A stretch of 30,136 nucleotides of DNA from NCBI GenBank assembly GCA_910589165.1, contig CAJUSP010000023.1, forward strand, positions 1-30,136, given 5' to 3'. The notes below the pieces were generated by a model. It had not been told where the DNA came from. It saw only the letters and a list, made by a program, of their open reading frames with translations, and ran no database searches. The stretch's first letter is position 1, and the number at the start of each line of letters is the position of its first letter. Positions 7,118 to 14,572 of this stretch are shown here, piece by piece. The position numbers and the translations under genes are program-made. Source of the DNA: an uncultured Adlercreutzia sp. (GTDB taxonomy: Bacteria > Actinomycetota > Coriobacteriia > Coriobacteriales > Eggerthellaceae).

Positions 7118-8533
7118 GTGGCCGACGAGAAGGTGCTCACCATGGGGGCCGACGACGCTCCCGATGCCATTTACGATGCCCGGAAGCTGGGCGCGCCGAA
7201 GATGGTGCTCTTCGGGTTCCAGCACATGTTCGCCATGTTCGGCGCCACCATTCTCGTGCCGGCGCTCACAGGGCTCTCGGTTTCGGCGACGCTTTTGTTC
7301 GCCGGCCTGGGCACGCTTCTGTTCCACGTGCTGGCCAAGGGGAAGGTGCCGGCGTTCCTCGGCTCGTCCTTCGCGTTCATCGCCGGGTATGCGGCCATCG
7401 CGCCGGCCGGCGAGCCGGAGCTTCTGCCCTATGCCTGCTTGGGCGTGGCCTGCTCGGGGCTTCTGTACTTCATCCTGGCGGCGCTCTTCCGCGTGTTCGG
7501 CCCTACGCGGGTCATGCGCTTCTTCCCGCCGGTGGTGACCGGCCCCATCGTCATTGCCATCGGGCTCATTTTGGCCAGCTCGGCCATTGCCAACTGCGAG
7601 ACCAACTGGCTCGTGGCCCTTATCGCCATCGCCACCATCGTCATCTGCAACATCTGGGGCCGCGGCATGGTGCGTATCATCCCCATCTTGCTCGGCGTGG
7701 TGGTGTCCTATGTGGCGGCGGCGCTTTTGGGCGAGTGCGACTTTACTGCCGTGGCCGAGGCCGACTGGATCGGCCTGCCGGTGCTGTGGGATAACACAGT
7801 GTTCTCGCTGTTCGGCGCGGGCTTCGATTCGGGGCTGGCCATTACGGCCATCATCACCATCATGCCCATCGCGCTCGCCACGATGATCGAGCATATTGGC
7901 GATATGTCGGCCATCAGCTTCACCTGCAACCGCAACTACATTGTGAACCCGGGGCTGCACCGCACGCTCCTCGGCGACGGCATCGCCACCATGCTGGCGT
8001 CGCTCTTCGGCGCGCCGGCGAACACTACCTACGGTGAGAACACCGGCGTGCTGGCCCTTACCCGCGTGTTCGACCCGCGCGTGGTGCGCCTGGCGGCGTG
8101 CTTCGCCATCCTGTTCTCGTTCTGCCCGAAGTTCGCGGCGGTCATCGCCGTCATGCCGGCTTGCGTGATCGGCGGCGTGTCGCTCGTGCTCTACGGCATG
8201 ATCTCGTCGGTGGGCATCCGCAACCTGGTGGAGAACCACGTCGACTTCATGAAGAGCCGCAACATCCTTATCACGGCGCTCATTCTGGTGCTGTCTATCG
8301 GCATCGCCTACTCGGCGGCGGGGGCCATCGTGTTCGATTTCGGCGGCCTGGCCATCTCGTTCTCGGGCTTGGCCGTGGGGTCGGTGGCCGGCATCGTGCT
8401 GAACATCATCCTTCCCGGCAAGGACGGCGACGGCATCGAGCCGACTCACCCGGGTGCCGACGATGACGAGGCCGACCGCCACTACCCGCTGGAAGGCCCG
8501 GCGCCCTACGAGGACGAGCTGGCTCGTCCCTAG
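7118..8533 (+). CDS. uraA: NCS2 family uracil/xanthine permease (UraA-like)
   Basis: A 471-residue integral membrane nucleobase:cation symporter in the UraA/PyrP branch of NCS2. Diagnostic segments are GFQHMFAMFGATILVP in the first transmembrane region, FFPPVVTGPIVIAIGL, the TMIEHIGDMSAI stretch with the substrate-site Glu, and NTTYGENTGVLALT with the second conserved Glu. About 12-14 hydrophobic segments are present. The C-terminal ~35 residues are acidic and cytosolic. GTG 7118 is chosen because GAGGAAAGGA ends 7 bases before it; the in-frame GTG at 7112 is too close and ATG 7091 lies before the binding site. Substrate is probably uracil, though xanthine cannot be excluded. No pyr gene is adjacent and no PyrR or purine riboswitch is evident in the leader. 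Confidence 0.9.
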   Translation: MADEKVLTMGADDAPDAIYDARKLGAPKMVLFGFQHMFAMFGATILVPALTGLSVSATLLFAGLGTLLFHVLAKGKVPAFLGSSFAFIAGYAAIAPAGEPELLPYACLGVACSGLLYFILAALFRVFGPTRVMRFFPPVVTGPIVIAIGLILASSAIANCETNWLVALIAIATIVICNIWGRGMVRIIPILLGVVVSYVAAALLGECDFTAVAEADWIGLPVLWDNTVFSLFGAGFDSGLAITAIITIMPIALATMIEHIGDMSAISFTCNRNYIVNPGLHRTLLGDGIATMLASLFGAPANTTYGENTGVLALTRVFDPRVVRLAACFAILFSFCPKFAAVIAVMPACVIGGVSLVLYGMISSVGIRNLVENHVDFMKSRNILITALILVLSIGIAYSAAGAIVFDFGGLAISFSGLAVGSVAGIVLNIILPGKDGDGIEPTHPGADDDEADRHYPLEGPAPYEDELARP

Positions 8534-8612
8534 GTTGACGTTATCGGGGGCTTTTCGACTTCGGCTCCGTTAAGACTTCGCGCCCAATGTTCGAATGACG
8601 GAAAGGCAACGC

Positions 8613-8652
8613 AAACCTGACTGCTCAATTACTATCGGGGCGCTCAGGTTTT
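8613..8652 (+). terminator. Possible weak terminator after the permease gene
   Basis: AAACCTGA (8613-8620) and TCAGGTTT (8644-8651) form an 8-base perfect stem closed by a 23-base loop and ending in TTTT. The loop is long and the U-run short, so efficiency is doubtful. Confidence 0.35.
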
Positions 8653-8670
8653 CGTCGCGAGGGCGGCTCA

Positions 8671-8676
8671 TAGAAT
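8671..8676 (+). promoter_or_regulatory. Candidate -10 for the 77-residue acidic protein
   Basis: TAGAAT lies 72 bases before the ATG at 8749. No good -35 is found 16-18 bases upstream. The resulting leader would contain two small hairpins, GTTGC/GCAAC (8681-8694) and CTTGC/GCAAG (8699-8714). Confidence 0.35.
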
Positions 8677-8748
8677 ACGAGTTGCAAGGGCAACGGATCT
8701 TGCTCCTGCGCAAGTGACGACGGAACGTATGTTGAAAGGAGCCGGATC

Positions 8749-8982
8749 ATGGCTGACAAGGATACCCTGATGAAGGAGTTCGTCGAGTCCGAGGCTGCGA
8801 AGACCGAGGACGCCATTGCCGATTTGGAGCGCATCGAGCAGGAAGTGGTGGCCGAGGCTACCATGTCCACTGAGTACGACGACGCCCTGGGCAACGAGCA
8901 GTCCGCGGCTGAGGATGCCGAGACGGCCTTCGAGTTTGAGGCTGCCCAGGCTGGCACCGCTGGCGTCGGCGAGTCCCTGTAA
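8749..8982 (+). CDS. Small acidic protein of unknown function (77 aa)
   Basis: I do not recognise this protein. It starts at ATG 8749 with GAAAGGAG 8 bases upstream, a strong signal for translation. It is very rich in Glu, Asp and Ala (MADKDTLMKEFVESEAAKTED..., then AEDAETAFEFEAAQAG) with almost no basic residues after position 25, and it has no Cys, signal peptide or membrane segment. Residues 5-40 look helical with heptad-like spacing and could form a coiled coil. Its own promoter, a strong binding site and a good terminator suggest a separately and probably well-expressed gene. Its composition resembles small acidic chaperone-like or nucleic-acid-mimic proteins, but there is no direct evidence for either role. 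Confidence 0.75.
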   Translation: MADKDTLMKEFVESEAAKTEDAIADLERIEQEVVAEATMSTEYDDALGNEQSAAEDAETAFEFEAAQAGTAGVGESL

Positions 8983-9048
8983 CAGACACCTCACCAGCGA
9001 CCAGGGCACACTTCGCTAACTCGGTTTGCTCTCGTCGCTGCGAACAGC

Positions 9049-9088
9049 GCGGCTGGCCCCTCCTTAACAGGGGCCGCAGGATAGCCGC
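9049..9088 (+). other. Bulged hairpin downstream of the acidic protein gene
   Basis: GCGGCT (9049-9054) pairs with AGCCGC (9083-9088), and directly inside it GGCCCCT (9055-9061) pairs with AGGGGCC (9069-9075). This leaves a 7-base one-sided bulge (9076-9082) and a 7-base loop. A further pair CAGCGAC/GTCGCTG (8995-9001 with 9034-9040) lies just upstream. It sits between the stop codon and the terminator, so it would be in the 3' UTR. It matches no riboswitch class I know. Confidence 0.4.
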
Positions 9089-9102
9089 ACCCGCGAGGAA
9101 TA

Positions 9103-9132
9103 GAAGCGCTCTCCCTTCGGGGAGGGCGCTTC
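9103..9132 (+). terminator. Terminator hairpin after the acidic protein gene
   Basis: A 13-base stem (9103-9115 with 9120-9132) with one T-G wobble is capped by a stable C(TTCG)G tetraloop. Only TTG follows, so the U-run is weak, but the stem is strong. It lies 120 bases past the stop codon. Confidence 0.75.
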
Positions 9133-9214
9133 TTGTGCGCATGGACAAAAACCTTTGATCTCGGGAACGCTGGCCGAGAAGTGCCCGGCGGAGGTGGGGG
9201 AGGGGTTCGGCGTT

Positions 9215-9223
9215 TGCCATACT
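9215..9223 (+). promoter_or_regulatory. Extended -10 promoter, probably giving a leaderless ecfT transcript
   Basis: TG-C-CATACT occupies 9215-9223 and the ATG begins at 9230, only 6 bases after the hexamer. Transcription normally starts about 7 bases after the -10, so the mRNA would begin at or next to the ATG. Consistent with this, no Shine-Dalgarno sequence lies close to the start. Confidence 0.5.
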
Positions 9224-9229
9224 GCGCCC

Positions 9230-9970
9230 ATGGAGGAAGCGAAGACGACAGAAAGACTCGCAGGCGCTGGGGACGCATTCAGCCTCGATGCCCGAACGAA
9301 AATCGGGCTTATGCTGCTGTACTCGGTGGCGCTATTTGCGGCGTCTTCCGGCGTCGGCGTGGCATTACTCGGCGCTATGCTCGTGTTGGCGGTGCTCTGT
9401 CAGCGGGTGTCGCCCGCGCGCTTGGTGCGCGATGCGGTCCCCGTCTACGTGATAGGCGCCTTCCTTCTGGTCTACCAGGGGGTGGCGAACGATTGGGGGC
9501 TGGGCGCGCTCGTGGCAGCTCGCGTCGTGCTTCTCGCCTGGGGAAGCCTCGTGCTCGTGCTATCTTCTACCCCCACCGAACTCTCCAATGCCCTGGCGCG
9601 GCTGATGGCTCCCCTGGCCCGGGTGGGCCTGCCGGTGCGCGACATCACCTGCGCGCTGTCTTTGGCGCTGCGCTTCATGCCGCTCATGGCCGAGGAGCTA
9701 GCAGCGGTGCGAGCCGCCCAAGCTTCGCGCGGGGCCTCCTTCGACGCCGGTTCTCCTTGGGTGCGTCTGAAGGCTGCCTGCGGCCTTATGGTGCCGGTTC
9801 TCGTGGGCCTGTACCGCCGCGCCGATCGACTGGCTTCGGCCATGGATGCCCGCTGCTTCGGCGCCAGCAACCACGCTACCATGCTGAACGAGCAGAAAAT
9901 GACCCCAAGGGATTGGGCAGTCCTAGCCGCCGGCGCTCTCCTCTGCGCTTTGGCTGCCCTCGTTCCCTAG
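9230..9970 (+). CDS. ECF transporter transmembrane T component (EcfT-like)
   Basis: A 246-residue membrane protein of the CbiQ/EcfT family, the scaffold that couples a substrate-binding S protein to the ATPase pair in energy-coupling-factor importers of vitamins or metals. It has hydrophobic segments at about residues 24-60, 70-110 and 185-195 plus a final one at the C-terminus. The two cytoplasmic coupling motifs with the Ala-Arg-Gly-type signature appear as QASRGASF (about 160) and ADRLASAMDARCFG (about 200), the second degenerate (A-R-C). ATG 9230 is preferred from domain alignment and the promoter position; frames extending back to 9155 lack homology. No ATPase or S-component gene is adjacent, so the partner proteins must be encoded elsewhere. 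Substrate cannot be told. Confidence 0.8.
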   Translation: MEEAKTTERLAGAGDAFSLDARTKIGLMLLYSVALFAASSGVGVALLGAMLVLAVLCQRVSPARLVRDAVPVYVIGAFLLVYQGVANDWGLGALVAARVVLLAWGSLVLVLSSTPTELSNALARLMAPLARVGLPVRDITCALSLALRFMPLMAEELAAVRAAQASRGASFDAGSPWVRLKAACGLMVPVLVGLYRRADRLASAMDARCFGASNHATMLNEQKMTPRDWAVLAAGALLCALAALVP

Positions 9971-9990
9971 AGGCATTTCGGATAGACCCC

Positions 9991-10019
9991 GTAGGGCAAG
10001 GGCATGGCCCTTGCCCTAC
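9991..10019. repeat. Dispersed palindromic repeat, copy B
   Basis: Two 13-base arms (GTAGGGCAAGGGC and its exact inverse complement) flank a 3-base centre. 25 of the 29 bases are identical to 1086-1110. The element lies between two convergent genes and its right edge contains the stop codon (TAG on the minus strand, 10016-10018) of the EamA gene. The hairpin could act as a bidirectional terminator, although no T-run follows on either side. Confidence 0.8.
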
Positions 10020-10957
10020 GAAGCGATCTCCGCCAGCTCTTCGAAGTCGCTTTCTGCAACTTCTTCGGGCTTCTTCTTTCGCGCAGGGGCCAGCTCGCTT
10101 ACCAGGATGGCGGCGAAGATGAGGGCGAAGCCGGCCATCATGCGGCCCGTCACGACTTCGCCGTACAGCAGCACGCTCGCCAGCACGCCGAACACCGATT
10201 CCAGGGACAGCAGAAGCGAGCCCTGGGCCGGGGCCACGTGGGCAAGCCCCACATTCTGCAGCACATAGCACACTCCCGAGGCGAACACCACCAGGTAGAA
10301 CAGGTTGAAGGCGAACTCCGGCGTAAACGCTGCCAGGTCGGGGGCCGGCTCGGTAAGGCCGCCCAGCACAAGCCCCATGATGCCGCCGAACAGGAACTGG
10401 TACACCGTCAGCGCCAGCACGTTGAAGTGCCTCGAGTAGTGCGAGATAGCGATGATCTGCGTCGCGAAGAACACGGCGCACAGAAGCGTCATGGCATCGC
10501 CGAACTCCATGGTGAAGCTGCCGGCTGTAAGCGACACGAGCCCAATGCCCGCAATGCCCATGAAAGCCGCCCCCACGTTGGCCAGGGTGGGCCGCTTGCG
10601 CGTGAGGCCCCACAGCAGAAACGGCACGATCACGCAGTAAGTGGCCGTCAGAAACGCGTTCTTCGCGGGCGTGGTGCTGGCCAGCCCCACAGTTTGCACC
10701 CAGAAGGCGAGAAAGGTCACGGCCCCCAGGGCGAGCCCCGCCCGCAGGCACGGCCCGTTCGCGGTGCCGCCAAGCGAGCGGTGGAAGACGGCGGCCATCA
10801 GAAGGCCGGTCAGCAGGAAGCGCACGCCGATAAGCTGCGCCGGCGGCAGCACGTCTACGGCGTCTTTCATCACCACGAACGCGATGCCCCAAATAATGGT
10901 GGCGCCCAGCAGCATGAGCTTGTACGCCACGTTCGGTATGTTCCTCTTCTCGGTCAT
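10016..10957 (-). CDS. EamA/DMT family transporter
   Basis: A 313-residue drug/metabolite-type permease with ten predicted membrane helices in two EamA repeats (about residues 12-140 and 150-290). Typical features are the start ATIIWGIAFVVMKDAV, LPPAQLIGVRFLLTGLLM, the TPAKNAFLTATYCVIVPF helix in repeat 1, and ASGVCYVLQNVGLAHVAPAQGSLLLSLESVFGVLASVLL in repeat 2, where the PAQ...LE pattern is diagnostic. The C-terminal tail is charged (ARKKKPEEVAESDFEELAEIAS). Such proteins export or import small metabolites; the substrate is unknown. ATG 10957 has no Shine-Dalgarno but sits 8 bases from a perfect TATAAT, so the mRNA is probably leaderless. It converges with ecfT and diverges from the oleate hydratase gene. 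Confidence 0.9.
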   Translation of the reverse strand: MTEKRNIPNVAYKLMLLGATIIWGIAFVVMKDAVDVLPPAQLIGVRFLLTGLLMAAVFHRSLGGTANGPCLRAGLALGAVTFLAFWVQTVGLASTTPAKNAFLTATYCVIVPFLLWGLTRKRPTLANVGAAFMGIAGIGLVSLTAGSFTMEFGDAMTLLCAVFFATQIIAISHYSRHFNVLALTVYQFLFGGIMGLVLGGLTEPAPDLAAFTPEFAFNLFYLVVFASGVCYVLQNVGLAHVAPAQGSLLLSLESVFGVLASVLLYGEVVTGRMMAGFALIFAAILVSELAPARKKKPEEVAESDFEELAEIAS

Positions 10958-10965
10958 AGCCAGCC

Positions 10966-10993
10966 ATTATAGCCGCGCGGGCGCGCTATGCAA
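10966..10993 (-). promoter_or_regulatory. Promoter of the EamA transporter gene
   Basis: On the minus strand TTGCAT (10988-10993) and TATAAT (10966-10971) are separated by 16 bases. The ATG (10957-10955) begins 8 bases after the hexamer, so the transcript should start within a base or two of the initiation codon. Confidence 0.7.
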
Positions 10994-11026
10994 CAGCATT
11001 GAAACAGCTCGGCCGACAACATCCTA

Positions 11027-11055
11027 TTGACGGCGTGATAAGGTCACCATGATCG
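11027..11055 (+). promoter_or_regulatory. Possible promoter of the oleate hydratase gene
   Basis: TTGACG (11027-11032) is a good -35, but the -10 at 17 bases spacing is poor (TGATCG, 11050-11055). The interrupted palindrome GTGA-n5-TCAC lies between the two elements and could be an operator. This is an inference from position alone. Confidence 0.3.
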
Positions 11056-11128
11056 CAGGCGGGGGCGCGCACTGGTTCGGGCTCGCGCGTCTCCGTCGCT
11101 TATCTCGTCGATCAGAGAGGATAGTGCC

Positions 11129-13060
11129 ATGTACTATTCCAGCGGCAATTACGAGGCCTTCGCCCATCCCCTGAAGCCGGAGGGCGTGGAAGACAAGCAG
11201 GCCTACATCATCGGCTCTGGCCTGGCGGGGCTGACCGCCGCAAGCTATCTGGTGCGCGACGGGCAGATGCCCGGCAAGAATATCCATATTCTGGAGCGCG
11301 ACCCGCGCGCCGGCGGCGCTTGCGACGGCTGGGACTATGCTCAGCTGGGCTACACCATGCGCGGCGGCCGCGAGATGGACAACCACTTCGAGGTGATGTG
11401 GGACTTGTTTCGCGACATTCCCTCCATCGAGGACCCGTCCGTCAGCGTGCTCGACTACTACTACTGGCTGAACAAGCGCGACCCGAACTACTCGCTGTGC
11501 CGCGCCACGGTGAACCGCGGCCAGAACGCCCATACCGACAACAAGTTCAACCTGTCTGACGCGGGCTGCATGGAAATCATGAAGCTGTTCTTCACCCCGG
11601 AAGAGGATCTGCAGGACAAGCTCATCACCGAGTACTTCTCCGACGAGGTGCTGAACTCGAACTTCTGGCTGTACTGGCGCACCATGTTCGCGTTCGAGAA
11701 CTGGCACTCGGCCCTGGAGATGAAGCGCTACATCACCCGCTTCATCCACCATGTGGGCGGGCTTCCCGATTTCAGCGCCCTGCGCTTCACCCGCTACAAC
11801 CAGTACGAATCGATGATCCTGCCCCTGGTGAACTACCTTGAGGCCCACGGGGTCGACTTCCAGTTCAACACCCACGTGCTCGATGTCAACTTCTCCTGTG
11901 ACGACGCCAAGGGCGACAACCGCAAGATGGCCACCGACATTACGCTGCGCCACGAGCCCTCTCCGGCGGCGGTGGACGCGGCCGAGGGCGTGCCGGCCTC
12001 CGATGCGGATGCGGCCGACAACGCCGCGCGCCAGGCGTCCACCGAGACTATCGAGCTGACGGAGAATGACCTCGTGTTCATCACCCCGGGCAGCTGTGTG
12101 GCCCATTCGTCTTTCGGCGACCAGAACACGCCGGCGAAGTTCGCGCCGCAGCTGGTGCCCGGCGACGGCTGGGACCTGTGGAAGAAGATCGCCACGCAGA
12201 ACCCCGCCTTCGGCCACCCCGAGAAGTTCTGCAGCGACCCCGAGAAGAGCAACTGGGAAAGCGCCACGGTGACCACCCTCGACGACAAGGTGCTGCCCTA
12301 TATCGAGGCCATCTGCCAGCGCGACCCGCTGTCGGGCGACGTGGTCACGGGCGGCATCGTGTCGGTGAAGGATTCCAGCTGGCTGCTCTCGTGGACCATC
12401 AACCGCCAGCCGCAGTTCCGCGACCAGAAGCCCGGCACCGTGTGCGTGTGGATGTACAGCCTGTTCACCGACGTGCCCGGCGACTACGTGAAGAAGCCCA
12501 TGCGCGACTGCACCGGCAAGGAAATCTGCGAGGAGTGGCTGTACCACATCGGCGTGCCCGAGGAGCAGATTGCCGAGCTGGCCGAGAACAGCTGCAACAC
12601 CGTGCCCTGCATGATGCCCTACATTACGGCTTTCTTCATGCCGCGCGCCGAGGGCGATCGCCCCGATGTGGTGCCTGAGGGCGCCGTGAACTTCGCCTTC
12701 ATCGGCCAGTTCGCCGAAACCCCGCGCGACACCATCTTCACCACCGAGTACTCCATGCGCACCGGCATGGAGGCCGTCTACACGCTGCTTAACATCGACC
12801 GCGGCGTGCCCGAGGTGTGGGGCAGCGTCTACGACCTGCGCTGCCTGCTGAACGCCACGGTGCTGCTGCGCGACGGCAAGCCCGCCACCGACATGAACAT
12901 GAGCCTCATTGAGAAGCTCATGCTGTCGAAGGGCCTGAAAGAAATCGAAGACACCGACATCTACGGCCTGCTGAAGGAGTACGGCGTCATTCCCACCACC
13001 GACAAGAACGCCGACGTGAAGGGCCCCGCCACAGGAGCCGTGTGGCCCGGCATTCACTAG
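11129..13060 (+). CDS. ohyA: Oleate hydratase
   Basis: A 643-residue FAD enzyme of the myosin-cross-reactive-antigen family that adds water to the cis-9 double bond of oleate or linoleate to give 10-hydroxy fatty acids, a detoxification reaction in gut bacteria. The dinucleotide motif is IIGSGLAGLTAASYL (residues 27-41). The catalytic loop RGGREM (78-83) places Glu at 82, and EMKRY places Tyr at 201, matching the catalytic E82/Y201 described for the Staphylococcus aureus enzyme. NWHSALEMKRYITRF, RYNQYESMILPL and FAETPRDTIFTTEYSMRTGMEAVYTL are further family blocks. Residues about 275-310 hold an Ala/Asp-rich surface insertion (AAVDAAEGVPASDADAADNAA). AGAGGA lies 8 bases before ATG 11129. It is transcribed alone and ends at the terminator 13109-13137. 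The full length is slightly above the usual 590-640. Confidence 0.95.
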   Translation: MYYSSGNYEAFAHPLKPEGVEDKQAYIIGSGLAGLTAASYLVRDGQMPGKNIHILERDPRAGGACDGWDYAQLGYTMRGGREMDNHFEVMWDLFRDIPSIEDPSVSVLDYYYWLNKRDPNYSLCRATVNRGQNAHTDNKFNLSDAGCMEIMKLFFTPEEDLQDKLITEYFSDEVLNSNFWLYWRTMFAFENWHSALEMKRYITRFIHHVGGLPDFSALRFTRYNQYESMILPLVNYLEAHGVDFQFNTHVLDVNFSCDDAKGDNRKMATDITLRHEPSPAAVDAAEGVPASDADAADNAARQASTETIELTENDLVFITPGSCVAHSSFGDQNTPAKFAPQLVPGDGWDLWKKIATQNPAFGHPEKFCSDPEKSNWESATVTTLDDKVLPYIEAICQRDPLSGDVVTGGIVSVKDSSWLLSWTINRQPQFRDQKPGTVCVWMYSLFTDVPGDYVKKPMRDCTGKEICEEWLYHIGVPEEQIAELAENSCNTVPCMMPYITAFFMPRAEGDRPDVVPEGAVNFAFIGQFAETPRDTIFTTEYSMRTGMEAVYTLLNIDRGVPEVWGSVYDLRCLLNATVLLRDGKPATDMNMSLIEKLMLSKGLKEIEDTDIYGLLKEYGVIPTTDKNADVKGPATGAVWPGIH

Positions 13061-13108
13061 AAGCCGCCCGTATCGGCGATTCGACGCATTGTTCTGCGCC
13101 CTTTTGGG

Positions 13109-13137
13109 GAAGGCGGCTTTCGGGCCGCCTTCTTTTT
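13109..13137 (+). terminator. Intrinsic terminator after ohyA
   Basis: A 9-base perfect stem GAAGGCGGC/GCCGCCTTC (13109-13117 with 13124-13132), a 6-base loop and five T (13133-13137). The T-run overlaps the start of the enolase promoter. Confidence 0.92.
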
Positions 13138-13145
13138 GCTATGAT
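13137..13145 (+). promoter_or_regulatory. Extended -10 promoter of the enolase gene
   Basis: TG-C-TATGAT occupies 13137-13145, directly at the end of the ohyA terminator T-run. No -35 is evident. It would give a leader of about 40 bases before ATG 13193. Confidence 0.6.
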
Positions 13146-13192
13146 GGCAAATGCTGAGTGACAGCATCAATCTACCTTCAAGGAGGCATTTC

Positions 13193-14485
13193 ATGAGCGT
13201 CATCATCGATGTGTACGGGCGCGAGGTTCTCGATTCTCGCGGCAACCCCACCGTCGAAGTGGAGGTCGTGCTGGAGGACGGCTCCTTCGGCCGCGCGGCG
13301 GTGCCCTCGGGCGCTTCCACCGGCGCCTTCGAGGCCGTGGAACTGCGCGACTGCGACAAGAGCCGCTACCTGGGCAAGGGCACGCTGGATGCCGTGTCTC
13401 ACGTGAACGGCGAGATCGCCGAGGCGCTCATCGGCATCGAGGCCGATGACCAGCGCGCCATCGATGCGGTCATGCTCGAGCTGGACGGCACCGATAACAA
13501 GGGCGCCCTGGGCGCCAACGCCATCCTCGGCGTGTCGCTGGCGGCGGCCAAGGCGGCGGCCGAGGCGGCTGAGCTGCCGCTGTACAAGTACGTCGGGGGC
13601 GCCAACGCGCACCTGCTGCCCACCCCCATGATGAACATCCTCAACGGCGGCGTGCACGCCGACAACAACGTGGACTTCCAGGAGTTCATGATCATGCCCG
13701 TGGGTGCCCCCACCTTCGCGGAGGCCCTGCGCTGGTGCGCGGAAATCTACCACACGCTGAAGAAGGTGCTGCATGATGCGGGCCTCGGTGGCGGCGTGGG
13801 CGACGAGGGCGGTTTCGCGCCGAACCTGAAGACCAACGAGGAGCCCCTGGCCTACATCGTGCAGGCCTGCGAGGCGGCCGGCTATAAGCCCGGCACCGAC
13901 ATCCTGTTCGCCATGGACCCGGCGTCCACCGAGTTCTACAACGCCGAGACCGGCAAATATGTGCTGGCCGGCGAGGGCCGCGAGCTCACCTCCGACGAGA
14001 TGGTGGACTACTGGGAGGCGCTCGTGAACAAGTACCCCATCGTGTCTATCGAGGACGGCATGGCCGAAGAGGACTGGGACGGCTGGAAGAAGCTGACCGA
14101 CCGCATTGGCGACCGTGTGCAGCTGGTGGGCGACGACCTGTTCGTCACCAATTCCAAGCGCCTGGCCAAGGGCATCGAGCTGGGCTGCGCCAATGCCATT
14201 CTCATTAAGGTGAACCAGATCGGCTCGCTGACCGAGACGCTGGAGGCCATCGAGCTGGCGAAGACCCATGGCTACGCCTGCGTCATGAGCCACCGTTCCG
14301 GCGAGACCGAGGACACCACCATCGCCGACCTTTCCGTGGCCACCAACTGCGGCCAGATCAAGACCGGCGCCCCCTGCCGAAGCGACCGTGTGGCCAAGTA
14401 CAACCAGCTCATCCGCATCGAGGAGCAGCTGGATGTTCAGGCCCAGTACGCTGGCATGGGTGCCTTCTACAACATCAAGCGCTAA
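13193..14485 (+). CDS. eno: Enolase (phosphopyruvate hydratase)
   Basis: A 430-residue glycolytic enzyme converting 2-phosphoglycerate to phosphoenolpyruvate, Mg-dependent. The full family pattern is present: VYGREVLDSRGNPTVEVEV, the SGASTGAFEAVELRD loop, GGVHADNNVDFQEFMI, the GDEGGFAP stretch with the catalytic Glu, SIEDGMAEEDWDGW with a metal ligand, GDDLFVTN, the LIKVNQIGSLTET Lys, and SHRSGETEDTTIADL. ATG 13193 gives the canonical start and is preceded by AAGGAGG at 6 bases; the open frame back to 13151 is not coding. It has its own promoter and the hairpin 14524-14555 downstream. Standard length, nothing odd. Confidence 0.98.
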   Translation: MSVIIDVYGREVLDSRGNPTVEVEVVLEDGSFGRAAVPSGASTGAFEAVELRDCDKSRYLGKGTLDAVSHVNGEIAEALIGIEADDQRAIDAVMLELDGTDNKGALGANAILGVSLAAAKAAAEAAELPLYKYVGGANAHLLPTPMMNILNGGVHADNNVDFQEFMIMPVGAPTFAEALRWCAEIYHTLKKVLHDAGLGGGVGDEGGFAPNLKTNEEPLAYIVQACEAAGYKPGTDILFAMDPASTEFYNAETGKYVLAGEGRELTSDEMVDYWEALVNKYPIVSIEDGMAEEDWDGWKKLTDRIGDRVQLVGDDLFVTNSKRLAKGIELGCANAILIKVNQIGSLTETLEAIELAKTHGYACVMSHRSGETEDTTIADLSVATNCGQIKTGAPCRSDRVAKYNQLIRIEEQLDVQAQYAGMGAFYNIKR

Positions 14486-14523
14486 AGCCGCCCGCTGCCC
14501 GAGCGGAACGAGCGAGCAAACCA

Positions 14524-14555
14524 CGAGATGCCGCCAGTCACCTGGCGGCATCTCG
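14524..14555. terminator. Bidirectional terminator hairpin between eno and the cyclodeaminase-like gene
   Basis: A 14-base perfect stem (14524-14537 with 14542-14555) with a TCAC loop lies in the 87-base gap between convergent genes. Neither flank has a long T-run, but stem stability and position suggest it serves both. Confidence 0.75.
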
Positions 14556-14572
14556 CTGTCTCTTCCGGGGTT

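Noticed and set aside
8983..9229. Vitamin or metal riboswitch upstream of the ecfT gene
   Set aside because: The hairpins there precede a terminator belonging to the upstream gene, and no B12, TPP, FMN or other core motif is visible. The ecfT promoter also lies after them.
11024..13057. A 677-codon open frame on the minus strand opposite the oleate hydratase gene, with similar long frames at 14694-16862, 23102-24940 and 27771-30047
   Set aside because: These arise from strong third-position GC bias opposite real genes. Their products are His/Arg/Gly/Leu-rich and match no family.
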